This document shows positions 49,204 to 59,507 of a stretch of DNA of 64,000 nucleotides, one piece after another. This stretch comes from Elephas maximus indicus (Eukaryota; Chordata; Mammalia; Proboscidea; Elephantidae). The notes under the pieces were generated by a model that searched no databases, was not told the origin of the DNA, and saw only the letters and a list, made by a program, of their open reading frames with translations. A program made the position numbers and the translations under genes. Each line of letters starts with the position of its first letter. Position 1 is the first letter of the stretch. The stretch is taken from NCBI RefSeq assembly GCF_024166365.1, contig NC_064819.1:164304793-164368792 (forward strand), given 5' to 3'.

Positions 49204-49546
49204 TGGTTATTTACTGAAAAGATTGGGGGAGAAAATGAATATACTTTAATCCTCAAAATTAAATTTTATATGTTTTACTTAATGCATATTAAAATTGATA
49301 TGACTTCAATTTTAACTGGTCTAGTAAATCAACAGAAGAAGAGGGGAACATCAGCTAAGACCAAAGAAACTAAACAAATCTATTAAACCAATATATAAAT
49401 GGCACATTCCATTTGACTTTTTACTAATTCTCCCAAGATATATGATTTCTAGTTGAATGAAAAAACTAAAGTTTTAGTCAATGGAATGGGAGTAAATGTT
49501 ATAAGTGCTGCTTCTGGGTCATGCCCTCCCCTTGCCCTTCGTCCCA

Positions 49547-49614
49547 TCCCACTAGCTAGGAGACAGTAGGAGCTGAAAGGTCCCACTAGCTAGGAGATAG
49601 TAGGAGCTGAAAGA
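49547..49614. repeat. 34-bp tandem duplication
   Basis: Two adjacent units starting TCCCACTAGCTAGGAGA, each ending AGTAGGAGCTGAAAG, differ at only about two positions. They lie 340 bp upstream of the USP45 start-codon exon, in intron 1. Confidence 0.9.
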
Positions 49615-49841
49615 GCCACACTGGACCAGGGATGGAAGCCTGGGGCTGAACACAGTAAAGCGTACCTGTGCTGTACTGTGCCTAAGACTGAGCTATTATT
49701 GGGAGAGAAATAGATTTCTATCTTGTTTAAGCTACTGCATTGTTTTCTGACTTCCCCCCCAATTTTTTATTATGAAAAAAATTCAAACATCAACAAAAGT
49801 TCAAAGAATAAGTATGATGAATACCCATTTACTATCTAGAT

Positions 49842-50012
49842 CCTGGTGGCGTAGTGGTAACGAGTTCGCCTGCTAACCAAAAGGTCAGGCAGTTTAAATT
49901 CACCAGGCGCTCCTTGGAAACTCTATGGAGCAGCTCTACTCTGTCCTATAGGGTCGCTATGAGTCGGAATTGACTCCATAGCAATGAGCTTTTTTGTTCT
50001 GTTTTGTTTTAA
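49842..50012 (+). mobile_element. AfroSINE
   Basis: CCTGGTGGCGTAGTGGTAAC head and GAGTCGGAATTGACTCCATA tail. Target repeat ATCTAGAT on both sides. Confidence 0.92.
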
Positions 50013-50457
50013 ATCTAGATTCCACAACCGTTAGCATTTTACCATATTTGTTTTATCTAAGTATCAATATGTGTGATGTATGTACAGAGAGACATACATG
50101 TGTGTGTGTATTTTTTTCTTTTTTGGTTGAACTATGTGAAAGAACTGTAAGTTCCAGAGATCATGACAATTCACCCCTAAGTGCTTCAGCATGCATCTCT
50201 TAAGAATAAAGACATTCTCCTACATAATCGCATCATTATCATATCTAAGAAAATTAACAATAATTCCATAATATCGTCTCCTATTCCATCAAATTCCAAG
50301 TTCCTTGGCCCAAGAGCGTCTTCTATAGCTGTTTTTTTTTTTTTTTCACTCAGGATCCAATCAAGGTTCACACTTTGTATCTGGTTGTATCACTTTAGTG
50401 TCTTTCAATCTACAACAGTTCTTCCCACCTTGTATTTTCCTATGACATAGGCTTTAA

Positions 50458-50605
50458 GACACCAGGTCAGTGCATAAGAGTCACCAGGGAATCTTACTAA
50501 AATGTGGATTCTGATTCAACAAGTCTGACACAGGACCTGAGATTCTGCCAGTCGGACAAGCTCCTACTGTGATGCCCTTGCTGGGGGTTCAGAGACCACA
50601 CTTGG
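50458..50605 (+). mobile_element. MER5-like fragment
   Basis: GTGCATAAGAGTCACCAGGG, AAATGTGGATTCTGATTCAA and CAGAGACCACACTTGGAATA match the MER5 pattern in plus orientation. Confidence 0.55.
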
Positions 50606-50699
50606 AATAGTAAAGTTATATAATGTTCCACAATGGATGTTCTATGCCTTAATGGTGTTATTTACCTGTATCCCTTATATTTCTCAAAAACTCATAGTT

Positions 50700-51415
50700 A
50701 CGGGCTTTGGGGACCATGGTCTCAGGGAACACCTAGCTCAATTGGCACCGCATGGTTTATAAAGAAAATTTTCTACATTCTACTTTGGTGAGTAGCGTCT
50801 GGGGTCTTAAAAGCTTGTGAGTAGCCATCTAAGATACTCCACTGGTCCCAACCCGTCTAGAGCAAGGCAGAATGAAGAAAACCAAAGACACAGGGAAAGA
50901 TTACTCCAAAGGAATAATGGACCACAACTACCACTGCCTCCACCAGACTGAGTCCAGTACAACTAGATGGTACCCGGCTACCACCACCGACTGCTCTGAC
51001 AGGGATCACAATAGAGGGTCCCAGACAGAGCTGGGAAAAAAATGCAGAACAAAACTCTAACTCACAAAAAAAGACCAGACTTACTGGCCTGAGACTGGAG
51101 AAACCCCGAGAGTATGGCCCCCAAATACCCTTTTAGCTCAGTAATGAAGTCACTCCTGAGGCTCACCTTTTAGCCAAAGATTAGACAGGCCTATAAAACG
51201 AAACGAGATTAAAGGGACACACCGGCCCAGGAGCAAGGACTAGACAACAGGAGGGGACAGAAAAGCTGGTAATAGGGAACCCAAGGTGGAGAAGGGAGAA
51301 TATTGACATGTCGTGGGGTTGTTAACCAATGTCATAAAACAATATGTGTACTGTTTAATAAGAAGTCAGTTTGTTCTGTAAACCTTCATCTGAAGGACAA
51401 TTTAAAAAAAAAAAA
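50700..51415 (+). mobile_element. L1 3'-UTR fragment
   Basis: It shares the GGACCATGGTCTCAGGGAAC, GTCTGGGGTCTTAAAAGCTT and CAGACTTACTGGCCTGAGAC blocks with the other L1 tails. It ends with TTCTGTAAACCTTCATCTGA and an A-run at 51402-51420. Plus orientation, in USP45 intron 1 and antisense to that gene. Confidence 0.7.
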
Positions 51416-51420
51416 AAAAA

Positions 51421-51960
51421 AGTTGCAGCTGAGGCTGCTAATGTACAACCAAAAGCCTTACGGGATTTGATTCCTTGGTTTGAAAGTTTAAGGTCATGGT
51501 TTCATGGTACAGTCCATTTAATTGGCCTAACAACATGTTTAGCACTTCTGTTCTACCTCCTAGTTCACTGCAGTAGTGCCTGGTGTCTTAAAAATTTGCA
51601 AGCAGCCATCCAAGGCATGACAGTTGGTCTGTATTTGCCTGGAGCGACAGAGGAAGGAGGGTCAGGAATAGGAGGAGGATACGGAATGTGTGGCTAATTG
51701 CCTCCATGAACAACTGCCTCCTTTGCCATGAGACCAGAACTGGATGGTGCCTGGCTACCTTTACCGAACATTTTCATCAAAGATTCTATAGAAGAACCCT
51801 GGTCAAAAGGGGGAAAAGGCAGAACAGAATTTCAAATGCTCATGGACTCCAGACCTCCTAAAGCCTTGGGGGCTGGATGAACCCCTGAAACTGTTGACCT
51901 GAGTTAATCTGTAAACCTTAAACTAAAAATATTCCCTCAAGTCTTCTTAAAACAAAGCAA
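51421..51960 (+). mobile_element. L1 3'-UTR fragment, second copy
   Basis: A more diverged copy of the preceding tail begins right after its A-run (GGTCATGGTTTCATGGTACA, GGTGTCTTAAAAATTTGCAA). It ends near CTGTAAACCTTAAACTAAAA. The pair is either two insertions, one in the other's tail, or a duplication. Confidence 0.6.
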
Positions 51961-52069
51961 TAGTCTAGCGTAACTAGTAAAAAAAAATCTGCCTTGAGCA
52001 TTATGCTCTTTTAAGAACTATCAATATGGGATCAAAGTGACAATAACAACTCCAAAAGATTAGACAAGA

Positions 52070-52235
52070 ACCTTAAGGGGCAGTGAGTTTGTATTAATGG
52101 AGAGGAACAACTCAGAAAAGAAGGGTAAGAATAGCTGTACAACTCAAAGAATGTAATCCCTGTCACTGTAGAAACAACTGAATTGGTATTTATGTTTTGC
52201 CATGTGTGTTCTCAAAAACAACCACAACAACAACA
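52070..52235 (+). mobile_element. Old L1 3'-end fragment
   Basis: GAGAGGAACAACTCAGAAAA through GTTTTGCCATGTGTGTTCTC and an (AAC)n tail closely resembles 9830-9960. Plus orientation. Confidence 0.55.
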
Positions 52236-53027
52236 AACAGCTAAACTGGAAGTTTTCTGAGGGAAGGTTCTGCCTCTAAACTATAAATAAGCCACCTGAC
52301 AGAATTTCCCTCTCTCCCCTAATGCCTGACGTATGGATTTAGGAACACACATATACAAAAAAGGAAAGTAACTCTCAAAGTTAATTCTAAAGATTTTGGA
52401 TAGAATTTAAGCAGTTTTTAAGCCACTGTATTTTGGAGTCTCTGTCAGAGTAGTTAAGCCTGAATTCTAATACTGTTCTCCTCTGTGGCAAAGCCATATA
52501 ACAATTTTTGTGGTTGGCTGTATTTTAATGATCCAAGTGGAATAATCTTTTAATTCAATATTAAATGCTAAAAATTCTAAATCTTGATTTAGTCGTTCCA
52601 TGTTCCCCACAAAAGAGCCTTCAAATTTACCATTTTAAGTGTCATTTCTTTAAGTCCATGGTCATCACTATTGAACTGTCACAAACTAATGCTTTCAGAG
52701 TTACAGAGGTGTGCGAGGCTGCCAGAGTTCCTTGATTTCTTCATCTCTAACTACCTTCTCCCTCCAAAATTCCATTACCCCTACAGTTCTACCTTAAAAA
52801 ATCACAAATTCAAGCATTTTCAGTTCTCTGACCACAACTTCCAGTTCGCTAGTTTGCTTACCAGCCACTTCTATTTTCTTCTAGTATCTAGACTGACAAG
52901 AGGCTGCATCTCAACAAGTGCTTCCATGATCACTGCAGCAGAGCAGGGAGATGGGGAAGTAGCAAATGGAGCACTGGCTCTTAAAGCTTCACCTAGAAGC
53001 CACATATGTTGTCACAGATTGAGCTGC

Positions 53028-53513
53028 ATTCCCCCAAAATATGTGTCAACTTGGTTAGGCCATGATTCCCAGTATCGTGTGGTTGTCCTCCATTTTGTGA
53101 TTTTAATTTTATGTTAAAAAGGATTAGGGTGCGATTGTAACACGCTTACCCAGGTCACATCCGTGATCCAAAGTAAAGGGAGTTTCCCTGGGGTGTGGCC
53201 AGCACCACCTTTTATCTCTCAAGAGATAAAAAGGAAAGGGAAGAGAGCAGAGAGGTGGGGCCTTATACCAAGAAGAAAGCAGTGCCAGGAGCAGAGCGTG
53301 TCCTTTGGACTCAGGGTCCCTGTGTGGAGAAGCACCTAGTCTGAAGGGAAGATTGATGAGAAGGCCCACAGAGACAGAATGCCTTCCCCTGGAGCTGACG
53401 CCCCGGATTTGGACTTTTAGCCTACTTTATTGTGAGGAAATAAACTTCTCTTTGTTAACGTCATCCACTTGCGGTATTTCTATTACAGAAACACTAGATG
53501 GCTAAGACATACA
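53028..53513 (+). mobile_element. LTR-like relic
   Basis: TGTCAACTTGGTTAGGCCAT, GGGTGTGGCCAGCACC and AATAAACTTCTCTTTGTTAA, ending TACAGAAACACTAGATGGCT and AAGACA, have the layout of a solo MaLR-like LTR. The poly(A) signal is AATAAA near 53440. No coding capacity. Confidence 0.55.
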
Positions 53514-54224
53514 TCATGACTGTTCACATTTTACTGACCAAAGCAAGTCACATGGCCACATTTAACTTCAAGTAGATGTGGAGGTGGGGACAAGTCCAAC
53601 TTTACCACGAACCCAGAAAGAGGTGAACCAGAGTATCTGTGCATGGCCTTAATGAGACAACCACACCACTTAACTGGTAAACACCAATCCCACACGAACC
53701 CAATTTACCACTTTCTCCATGTCTGCATCCAATCCATTTTAAAAGAAAGCAGATTGGGTCACTAAATTCATAAACGAAACCCCAAATGGATCAAGATATC
53801 CCATTATCTACTCTACCTCTCTGATCAACTAACCTACCTATTTCTCCATAACAACTATTTCAAACCTTTGTCACGCTCCTTAAACCTTCAACTCCTCCAC
53901 CTCCCCACTCACTTCCCCCTGCCAAAAAAAGAGAGATCTAGCCTTCTACTTTACTGATTTTTCTAACTCCAAACCTACAAACTTACCCTCCATCTATTTT
54001 AATTTTGTGTCCCGAAGAGCAACAGATATAACTAAGAAAAGCCACGAGGAACAGCCCACTGAGAAACTGGTCAAATTTTCCCCCTGTGACACACATAAAC
54101 TCCAGATAAAGATGAGCATTAGCACACAGAGAATGCTGGCAAAATTATAAACGGAACCAGACACTTGACCTAGAATTTGTAAAAGACTTGTACCTTTTTT
54201 AAAAAAATATTGATTCAGCAAAAC

Positions 54225-54378
54225 GGACGTGAAAAGAGAGAGTGAAAGGAGGGAGCGGGCTGTCTCATGGGGGGGAGAGTAATTGGGAATATCTAGAAAA
54301 GTGTATATAAGTTTTTATGTGAGAGACTGACTTGACTTGTAAACTTTCACTTAAAGCACAATAAAAATTATTTTAAAA
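54225..54378 (+). mobile_element. L1 3'-terminal fragment
   Basis: The last 150 bp of the L1 tail (GTGTATATAAGTTTTTATGT, then ACTTTCACTTAAAGCACAAT and AATAAAAATT) closely match 28340-28455. Plus orientation, strongly 5'-truncated. Confidence 0.8.
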
Positions 54379-54512
54379 AAATATATTGATTCAACCTTAA
54401 CTTGGCAATACAGAATCAACTTCGGGTGATTTCTCTAATATAAGCAATATGACTAAATATATAGAATTGTTTAGGCTAGTAACCCATCTATTTAGCAAGC
54501 ACTTATCTTGTA

Positions 54513-54560
54513 TGAATCAACTCGACAGCAATGGGTTTGGTTTTGGTTTTAGTTTACCCT
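54513..54560 (+). mobile_element. AfroSINE tail fragment
   Basis: GAATCAACTCGACAGCAATG followed by GGTTTGGTTTTGG; only the last 45 bp are present. Confidence 0.8.
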
Positions 54561-54610
54561 GTACAGTTTTCTTTTCCAATTACCCCTTTAAGGCAAAAAG
54601 GGACAAAACT

Positions 54611-55178
54611 CCTTTTCTGAGACTTAAGAATCTTCCTGATAGTCGCTTTTGGGTTGAAGGGGTCTTTCAGTGGAAATATGTGCATTTGATGAATGCTAAT
54701 TACGTTCCGAATCTTCTTTAGCCAATCCATTTGCAGCTGTTATCCGAGTTATTTTATAAATGTCTGAAACAGCTGTCAACAGTCTGAGGGGGAACTCTTC
54801 AATCAATGAGTTGACAGAAATGCAATACTTAGATTTCCCGAGCAGACAGCAAGAAAATATGTATCTATTTAGCGATGTCGCCAGTAACGAGAAGGAACGA
54901 TTGATACTGCGGTTGAATTTTAAAGTGTTGAAGAATACTTTCAGGCTCATAGGCATAGAAAAGGCATTACAACAGCACACTACTTGGGTCGGAGAACCAC
55001 AAAGTCAAATGGAATGTTTGAGCGTCCTAAGGAAACGAGCAGTAGCAATCTTATTTCCATTCAATAAGAATGCTTCTAGTGGTATATTGCAACATAGTAA
55101 ATCTATTTTAATTAAAATTTTAGTACTTGTTGATGTTATCTGTTCATTGTCTCAATAAAACATTTTTTAACAGATAAA
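54611..55178 (+). pseudogene. Processed retrocopy of an unidentified transcript
   Basis: A block of about 565 bp is flanked by a perfect 16-bp direct repeat, AAAAAGGGACAAAACT, at 54595-54610 and 55179-55194. It ends with AATAAA (55154-55159) followed some 15 bases later by an A-run. These are the marks of L1-mediated retroposition of an mRNA. It contains about a dozen CpGs while its surroundings have almost none, so it looks young. A 132-codon frame (54760-55158, starting MSETAVNSLRGNSS) runs to the poly(A) signal itself; a second frame upstream ends with ANYVPNLL at 54721. I do not recognise either product. It sits in USP45 intron 1, antisense to USP45. Confidence 0.7.
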
Positions 55179-55357
55179 AAAAAGGGACAAAACTAAAGTC
55201 GAATTATTAGAGCCTCTAACACTTCCTATCATTAATATTGTGTCAAGGAACCTCCTAGGCCACCCCTACATTTGGAGGTGTGCTAGAAGGACTCATGGGA
55301 CTCACCATATAAACTGTACTCACAGCTAACATTTATTATAGCACTGTAAAAAGGAGA

Positions 55358-55521
55358 TGGAATCCCTGAGTGGTACAAACAGTTAAGGAGTTTGGCTGCT
55401 GGTTGCTAACCAAAAAGTTGGCGGTCCACCCACAGGCGCCTCAGAAGACAGTCCTGATGATCTACTTACAAAATATCATTCATTGAAAACCCTGTGGAGC
55501 ACAACTGAATCACCGTGACAG
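55358..55521 (+). mobile_element. AfroSINE, diverged long variant
   Basis: TGGAATCCCTGAGTGGTACA head and GGTTGCTAACCAAAAAGTTG; the tail is degraded. Confidence 0.8.
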
Positions 55522-55957
55522 GTGCAATTGGTTAGTAAGGATATATAGCCTAATCATAAGCAGAAAACACACAGGCTGAGATGTGAGGAATTCATTTCCA
55601 GGCTTATGTTCTCTCTCTCCCACCAGAAGTCAAACACAGCATACAGTTCGCCCAGCAAGAAAAATGCCAACATAGGTGTGATATTTTTTGCCCAGGGAAG
55701 CCCATCAGACACTCAGCTCTACCATTTGGGGGAGAGGGAAGCTGGTCATTTAGGTACACTTTGCCGAGCACACGCCAAAATTCCAGACTTAGAGAAGGAA
55801 AGCAGAGTTTTAGCATAAACCACATTGTTCCCACGGTGGAATGACTCCTGATATCAAAGTTCCCAGACGCGAAACAAGCGCCAAGCCTGCAAATAGGGCT
55901 TTCTAGGGATGGCAATTTCAGGCCTGCTATTATTATTTTTTTTTTAATGTAAACTCT

Positions 55958-56127
55958 GGAAACCCTAGTGGTTAAGTGTTGCGGCTGCTAACCACCCAAG
56001 AGGTCGGCAGTTTGAATCTGCCAGGCGCCCCCTGGAAACTCTATCGGGCAGTTCTACTCTGTCCTATAAGGTCGCTAGGAGCCGGAATCCACTCGATGGC
56101 AGTGGGTTTGGTTTTGTTTCTGGGTTT
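55958..56127 (+). mobile_element. AfroSINE
   Basis: GGAAACCCTAGTGGTTAAGT head and GGAGCCGGAATCCACTCGAT tail. Target repeat ATGTAAACTCT at 55947-55957 and 56128-56138. Confidence 0.92.
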
Positions 56128-56489
56128 ATGTAAACTCTTTTCTGCACAAATATGTTCTGGCCATTTTTTTCACGTGGTTTTCCAAACATCAGATTTTACA
56201 GTTTTCAACTTCAGCATTACCTAACGTCTGTCTTTTGGCTAATATAGAACGTGAATCAAGTTGTTTACAAAGTTTTGGTTTTTTTTTTTTAAATAGGCTA
56301 TGTAAACTAAAGCCCTTATTCTAAAAAAAAAAAAAAAAAACTTTTTTTTCCTACTTTTCAGCAGTAATTTTCATGTAAGGGCGGAAGCAGATATTTCTTA
56401 GAGTTGAGGACGTGCACAGCAACTTTCCTTTTAGATACCAGGTTCAAAAAGATTAACAGCACCTAATTTTGCTGTGTATCACGCACGTT

Positions 56490-56830
56490 TCTAAAGCACA
56501 TCACAGATTATTAACCCACTCAATTCTCACAACCACCTTGAGATACCAGTTAACAGTGTCAATTTCAACTTAGAGTGACCCTATTTATGCCAGAGTAGGA
56601 TTTTCAATGGCTGATGTTTTCGGAAGTAGATCACCAGACTTTTGTTCCGAGGCGCTTCTGGTTGGACTTGAACCTCTAACCTTTCAGTTAGCAGCCGAGC
56701 GTGTTAACACTCTGCACCACCCAAGGATCCCCCTAATAAGATAGGTTACTATTATTCACCCCACTTTACAGTTGAAAAAACTGAGGCACAAAGAGGTTAA
56801 GTAACTTGCAGAGGTCCGGACTGACTCCCG
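56490..56830 (-). mobile_element. MIR SINE split by an AfroSINE
   Basis: AACCCACTCAATTCTCACAA (56513) and the continuation TTATTCACCCCACTTTACAG … AAGTAACTTGCAGAGGT (56752-56815) are one reversed MIR. It is interrupted by the AfroSINE at 56546-56735. Confidence 0.7.
56546..56735 (-). mobile_element. AfroSINE, long variant
   Basis: GTGTCAATTTCAACTTAGAG … CAGTTAGCAGCCGAGCGTGT … CACCCAAGGATCC, inserted in a MIR. Confidence 0.88.
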
Positions 56831-57220
56831 TCTCCTAACACTACAAGAGGCCGTCAGAAAACCGTAGTTACACATGCTTCCCCAGTTACGAAACAAAACA
56901 CCCCAACTTTAAGAAAACAATGCGGCGTAAGGAGAGAACGCTGGCGGAAGGGTGTCTGACCGCTGCGCTCCTAGGTCACCGCGAGGCGGAGGCTCGGGCC
57001 CCTCCTCGGCGGCTCCTCACGCCGCCGCCGCCGCCAGAACGCTGAGCCGGCCGGCAACGCTCACACGGCCGTCGGTGACGCCTCGCGCCCCCAAAGATCG
57101 GGAAGGCAAGGGGGAGTATGTGGCTTCTCTCACAGCCCCGCCCACACCACGCGCAGAGACCAGGGTCGCGCAAGCCTAGACCAAGAAACTGCGGCGAACG
57201 CAGCGCCGGAGCCAACTCAC

Positions 57221-57300
57221 CCCGCCCGACCCGGGCCGCCGCAGCTACAATCCGAAAAGACTGCGCCTGCGCAGCCGCCTCGCGGGCCGGCAGAGGCGGG
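57221..57300 (-). other. USP45: Probable non-coding first exon of USP45
   Basis: A strong minus-strand donor, CGGGCGGG|GTGAGTT, lies at 57221/57220 inside the CpG island. It is a suitable partner for the acceptor at 49214, where the exon with the start codon begins. No start codon for a conserved frame is seen here, so this would be 5' UTR. The upstream limit is a guess; transcription probably begins among the NRF1/GC-box sites at 57.26-57.34 kb. Extra untranslated exons in the 8-kb first intron cannot be excluded. Confidence 0.55.
57261..57274. promoter_or_regulatory. NRF1-like site
   Basis: CTGCGCCTGCGCAG fits the NRF1 consensus (two GCGC half-sites) with one deviation. A second, weaker CTGCGCCTACG follows at 57312. 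NRF1 drives housekeeping genes from CpG islands. The site lies just upstream of the proposed USP45 first exon. Confidence 0.6.
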
Positions 57301-57838
57301 GCCTCGTGTGCCTGCGCCTACGTCGGGGCGGGTTCGGGGCCGTTCCTCCGGTGGCAGCTCGCCCGGGGCGGGGACGGAGCCTGGCGATGCGCCCACCTTT
57401 TCTAGCTCTGCCTAGCGGTTAAGGCCGCAACCAGTCTTAGAACGGTGGAGATTAACTCCGAATTGGTTCGGTATACTGAACTGGAGTACGCAGCTCGAGT
57501 CTTCTTGGAGAACGTCTCAAGTCCCACTTGTTGCTGGACGCCTGTCCGGAAAGCCTCCGATTTCCTTCCGTCACACTCTAAAGTCACATTTGACATTCGT
57601 CATATATCATCTTGCTTTTGGGGGGGATAGTTGTTTTACCCATCGTTCTCGATTCTTAATTAGTAAATGACACATTAAATTCCGATGATCTAATAGTGAT
57701 CTACACGTTGCGTATATTAACTAAAGAAGCTGGCTTGAAAATGTTTCGTGAGAATGATAAACGTTGCAGACATCTGCACTGGTTATGGATAGGTTGCAGA
57801 AGTATCCCAATTTTTCACAACTCTCCAGTCAAGGAACA

Positions 57839-58047
57839 AAAAACCATACAAACCAGTCGCTGTGGAGTTAATTCCAACTCATGGTGACCCATGTGTGCCA
57901 GGGTAAACCGCTCCACGGAGTTTTCAATGGCTGATTTTTCCAAAGCAGAAGTTTCTTCCTTGGCACCTCTGGGTGGAAAGGAACCACCAACTTTTTAGTT
58001 AGCAGTAAGTAGCGAGAGAGCGTTAACTATTTGCACCTCCCAGGGAC
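57839..58047 (-). mobile_element. AfroSINE, long variant
   Basis: ACCAGTCGCTGTGGAGTTAA … AGTTAGCAGTAAGTAGCGAG … CTCCCAGGGACT, reversed. Confidence 0.85.
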
Positions 58048-58250
58048 TGCAGCCAAGATGTGGCTTTATGGAAAGAGCCTTGGATGTTGGATTAGAAGTC
58101 AAAAACTCAGAATTAAGACCAAAAATTCTAATGACCTTAAGATTCTCCTTCATTTCTTATGAAACAGTCTCCCAAAATTATTTTCATGCGGAAACCCGGC
58201 AAAAGAGGTTACCATTTGTTTATATCGTATTTATAGAGACCATTCAACAA

Positions 58251-58412
58251 ATATGTTGTTGTTGCTAGGTAGTTGAGTTGGTTTTGACCCATAGTGGAGC
58301 CCATGTACAACAGAACAAAACATTGTCCAGCCCTGCCTCATCCCCACAGTTGTTGTTACGCTTAAGCCCACTGTTGGAGCCATTGTGTTAATCTGCCTCC
58401 TTGAGGGTCAGC
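58251..58412 (-). mobile_element. RTE 3' end fragment, minus strand
   Basis: TGTTGTTGTTGCTAGGTAGT … GTACAACAGAACAAAACATT … GAGCCATTGTGTTAATCTGC matches the RTE tail seen at 10.5 and 60.1 kb. Confidence 0.7.
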
Positions 58413-58418
58413 AAATAT

Positions 58419-58576
58419 AAAATCCATTGCCACTGAGTCGATTCCTACTCATAACTACCCTATAGGACAGAGTAGAACTGCCCGCATATAGTTTCCAAGG
58501 AGGTCCTGGTGGATTTGAACTGCTGACCTTTAAGTTAGCAGCAGTAGCTCTTAACCACTACCCACCAGGCTTTCCC
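58419..58576 (-). mobile_element. AfroSINE
   Basis: ATCCATTGCCACTGAGTCGA … AAGTTAGCAGCAGTAGCTCT, reversed, right behind an RTE tail of the same orientation. Confidence 0.9.
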
Positions 58577-58652
58577 AACAAATACGGTTGAATACAAATA
58601 TGCCACTAGTCTCTCTGCTAGTGTGAAAGTACATAATCATCTTTTGGATTGC

Positions 58653-58671
58653 GGGGGCGGGGGGGTGGGGG
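58653..58671 (+). other. Possible G-quadruplex tract
   Basis: Runs of 5, 7 and 5 G separated by single C and T. The central run can be split, so four G3 tracts with one-base loops are possible. Intergenic. Confidence 0.6.
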
Positions 58672-58992
58672 ATTTTTTTTCCTAGGGAAAAATGAGAAGA
58701 GGTGGTGTCGAAGTATAATTTTGAAGTCGAAATTGTCTATTTCATAAATCAAAAGTTTTCAGTTATTTTAATAGTGGATTTGAAGCAGAATATAGAGAAA
58801 AAAGACACACAAACTTGAGCAAATCTAAATAATTTGCATACTAAATTATATTTCATTGAAAGAAATTTTTTAATGTTTAATATATTGGATTTCAGTTTAC
58901 AGTAAAAAACAAAAAATACTGAATTAGAAAATAGCTTCTTTTCCTCATAAAAAGAAATATAGGAATTATTGCAAACTACCATACCCCCCAAA

Positions 58993-59161
58993 AATCCAAA
59001 AAACCAAACCCACTACCATCGAGTCAATTCCGACTCATAGCGAACCTATAGGACAGAGTAGAACTGCCCCATAGAGTTTCCAAGGAGCACCTGGCAGATT
59101 CCAACTGCCAACCTCTTGGTTAGCAGCTGTAGCACTTAACCACTACGCCACCAGGGTTTCC
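58993..59161 (-). mobile_element. AfroSINE
   Basis: CCAAAAAACCAAACCCACTA … TTGGTTAGCAGCTGTAGCAC. Target repeat AAACTACCAT at 58973-58982 and 59163-59172. Confidence 0.93.
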
Positions 59162-59263
59162 CAAACTACCATCCCAGTGCCTTCGATTCCATACAACAGT
59201 TAAATGTTTCTTGGAAGTGACAAAACTCCAAAGCTATGTAGATTTTCAGCAGATACACTCTTA

Positions 59264-59314
59264 CCAAAACCAAAACCAAACCTTCAAGTCGATTCCGACT
59301 CATAGCAACCCTAT
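59264..59314 (-). mobile_element. AfroSINE tail fragment
   Basis: ACCAAAACCAAACCTTCAAG followed by TCGATTCCGACTCATAGCAA; about 50 bp of a reversed tail. Confidence 0.8.
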
Positions 59315-59507
59315 ACACTCTCAGCATGACCAAAATCTCCAGAGACTGCAATTTCCATTTCAAAACTTGGCATGAATTACGGAAAATAATCTAACACTAA
59401 GTTTTTATTTTTGATGTTATTTAAATTATTTACCTTTTTCTTTAATTGAAAGTAAAATTTACTATTTGATAGATTTTTTTTTTTTTAAGGGAAGGGCGTC
59501 ACTTTAT

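Larger units (their letters stand above)
1..57300 (-). other. USP45: USP45 gene, 5' half (partial; transcript runs right to left)
   Basis: Twelve coding exons on the minus strand join in phase into 438 codons whose order matches mammalian USP45: acidic N-terminus, ZnF-UBP zinc finger, then the first half of the USP catalytic domain. The family cleaves ubiquitin from substrates. USP45 is known to act on ERCC1 and so to support ERCC1-XPF DNA repair in the nucleus. No frameshift or in-frame stop interrupts the chain, and every junction has GT/AG. The human protein is about 814 residues, so roughly the last 375, including the catalytic His box, lie beyond position 1. The closest paralogue, USP16, differs in this part (USP45-like [15 protein letters not shown]), so I prefer USP45. 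The right-hand limit (transcription start) is approximate. Confidence 0.93.
56930..57425. promoter_or_regulatory. CpG-island promoter of USP45
   Basis: An abrupt change from AT-rich DNA to about 500 bp of GC-rich, CpG-dense sequence marks a CpG island. At 57261-57274 lies CTGCGCCTGCGCAG, a palindromic match to the NRF1 motif. GC boxes of the GGGGCGGG type occur near 57292-57302, 57324-57332 and 57364-57374. A USP45 donor lies at 57220. TATA-less, NRF1/Sp1-type islands usually fire in both directions, so a short divergent plus-strand transcript is possible. GC-rich open frames in it look like composition effects. Confidence 0.85.

Noticed and set aside
53028..53513. Possible retrogene (open frames on both strands, poly(A) signal)
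   Set aside because: The layout (TG…CA-like ends, terminal AATAAA and characteristic end) fits a solo LTR better than a processed gene; no target repeat and A-tail pair as at 54.6 kb.
56952..57405. GC-rich open frames on both strands in the CpG island (one begins MSDRCAPRSPRGGG)
   Set aside because: Low-complexity Arg/Pro/Ala composition expected from CpG-island DNA. No conserved domain, and several overlapping frames are equally open.
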